Of a stretch of DNA of 64,000 bases, positions 62,980-64,000 are shown one piece after another. The notes below the pieces were generated by a model. That model saw nothing but the letters and a program-made list of their open reading frames with translations. It did not search any database and had not been told where the DNA came from. Every line of letters begins with the position of its first letter. Within the stretch, counting starts at the first letter, position 1. Position numbers and translations under genes: made by a program. The DNA comes from Yoonia sp. (GTDB taxonomy: Bacteria > Pseudomonadota > Alphaproteobacteria > Rhodobacterales > Rhodobacteraceae): NCBI GenBank assembly GCA_029252195.1, contig JAQXBV010000028.1, forward strand, positions 1-64,000. The letters are read 5' to 3'.

Positions 62980-64000
62980 CTAGAGGTACCGGTTGACCAA
63001 ATTCTCCAGCCGCTCCTGACGGCCAGAGCGTGGCGCAGGATTGATATTATTATTCAATACCTTAGACGCGATTTCATCCAAATCTGACGCCATCAGTCCT
63101 TTGCCTTCTGCAGTCTCCCATCCTGCATAGCGGTCATCGCGTGCCGCCTCCAACTTGCCGTCTTCCAGCATCGCCGCTGCGGCCTTGAGACCTGCCGCAC
63201 AGGCATCCATGCCGCCCACATGCGCGAGGATCAAATCCTCTGCATCCAGCGACTGACGGCGCAATTTGGCATCAAAATTGGTGCCGCCCGTGATGAACCC
63301 ACCTGCCCGCAGCACCTCGTAATAGGCCAAGGCCATTTCGGGCACGTTGTTGGGGAACTGGTCGGTATCCCAGCCAGATTGGTAGTCATTGCGGTTCATG
63401 TCGATCGAGCCAAAGATGCCCAATTCGCGCGCCATCGCCAGCTCGTGTTCAAACGAATGGCCTGCCAAAATTGCATGGCCCTGCTCGATGTTCATCTGCA
63501 CTTCCCCCTCAAGACCGAACTCTTTGAGGAAGCCGTAGACCGTCGCCACATCGTAGTCATACTGATGTTTCATTGGCTCTTGCGGCTTGGGTTCAATCAG
63601 GATCGCGCCTTTGAAACCCATCTTATGCTTATAATCGACGACCATCTGGAGCATCCGCCCAGCTTGCTTGCGCTCGCGCCCCAAGTCGGTGTTCAAAAGC
63701 GTCTCATAGCCCTCACGTCCGCCCCAGAGCACATAGTTTTCACCGCCGAGCTTCATGGTGGCATCAATGCAGGTTTTGATCGTCGCGGCGGAGAAGGCAA
63801 AGACCTCGGGGTCAGGGTTTGTCGCAGCACCCGACATAAACCGACGGTGTGAGAACAGGTTCGCCGTGCCCCACAACAATTTCACGCCCGTCGCCGCTTG
63901 CTTTTCAGCAAAATAGTCGACGATTTCTTCAAGGTTCCGCGTATTTTCTGCAAAATCAGCGCCCTCAGGGCGCACATCGGCATCGTGGAAACAGTAGTAT
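62980..64000 (-). CDS. xylA: Xylose isomerase, 5' end missing (runs off the window)
   Basis: The frame continues to the right edge, so about the first 100 residues are outside; the visible part begins [16 protein letters not shown] with the catalytic histidine and aspartate. Metal-binding motifs follow: [37 protein letters not shown], and [20 protein letters not shown]. The chain ends [12 protein letters not shown]. The enzyme converts xylose to xylulose. EANHATLAGH of E. coli reads [10 protein letters not shown] here, an accepted variant. Other xyl genes would lie to the right. Confidence 0.95.
   Translation of the reverse strand, partial: YYCFHDADVRPEGADFAENTRNLEEIVDYFAEKQAATGVKLLWGTANLFSHRRFMSGAATNPDPEVFAFSAATIKTCIDATMKLGGENYVLWGGREGYETLLNTDLGRERKQAGRMLQMVVDYKHKMGFKGAILIEPKPQEPMKHQYDYDVATVYGFLKEFGLEGEVQMNIEQGHAILAGHSFEHELAMARELGIFGSIDMNRNDYQSGWDTDQFPNNVPEMALAYYEVLRAGGFITGGTNFDAKLRRQSLDAEDLILAHVGGMDACAAGLKAAAAMLEDGKLEAARDDRYAGWETAEGKGLMASDLDEIASKVLNNNINPAPRSGRQERLENLVNRYL

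Overview
The window reads as chromosomal DNA of an alphaproteobacterium of the order Rhodobacterales, most likely the marine Roseobacter group. The evidence is the mix of families: a sulfate-assimilation operon of Lrp regulator, short CysG, DUF2849, CysI, CysH, DUF934 and ferredoxin-NADP reductase; a Hint-domain exported protein; an SmoS-type polyol dehydrogenase; a DUF1127 protein; and a C4-dicarboxylate TRAP operon. GC content is fairly high throughout. I see no ribosomal RNA operon, CRISPR array or intact transposon. There is one tRNA gene.

Layout. 1-1070 is the edge of a decayed integrated element: the end of a calcium-binding-type protein, an integrase C-terminal fragment, and tRNA-Val(TAC). 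1.1-9.2 kb is mostly minus-strand housekeeping: a phosphatase, an HU-like protein, lon behind a heat-shock-type promoter, tgt, a Hint protein and a small lipoprotein. 9.4-11.6 kb holds an MFS exporter and two Fe-S assembly genes (sufT, sufA). 11.6-19.1 kb holds a 2OG-Fe(II) oxygenase and the minus-strand dctB-dctD-dctP-dctQ-dctM locus. 19.1-26 kb holds a P450 and the sulfate-assimilation operon with its divergent Lrp-type regulator. 26-27.3 kb holds an Ala/Glu-repeat membrane protein and infC, which appears to start at a non-canonical codon. 28.0-30.5 kb is a graveyard of a truncated histidine kinase, a truncated and frameshifted flavoprotein reductase, and an apbE with a stop codon. 30.7-54 kb is core metabolism and cell biology: xdhC-like, gcdH, pyrC, pyrE, dnaB, alr, radA, cvpA, purF, surE, pcm, an nlpD-like gene, a DUF815 ATPase, tatABC, a WYL regulator, a TSUP permease and dusA.

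54.6-63 kb is the most accessory-looking stretch. Between a polyol dehydrogenase and xylose isomerase lie two tandem paralogous proteins of unknown function (distantly WcbI-like), a GNAT, a free-standing adenylation enzyme with a one-base frameshift, an acyl/peptidyl carrier protein, a flavin reductase, and a tightly overlapping trio of GNAT-like membrane-anchored protein, polytopic membrane protein and Acg-type nitroreductase. Adenylation enzyme plus carrier protein suggests an amino or hydroxy acid loaded as a thioester. The neighbours could supply transfer and redox steps. This is the best candidate here for an undescribed system, but the product cannot be read from sequence.

Other main observations are a DctD-type regulator that lacks the GAFTGA loop and the P-loop lysine yet still has two tandem DctD-like operators beside it; paired Lrp-type palindromes 42 bp apart; five TGTCA half-sites upstream of the WYL regulator; and mutually exclusive hairpins in the purF leader.
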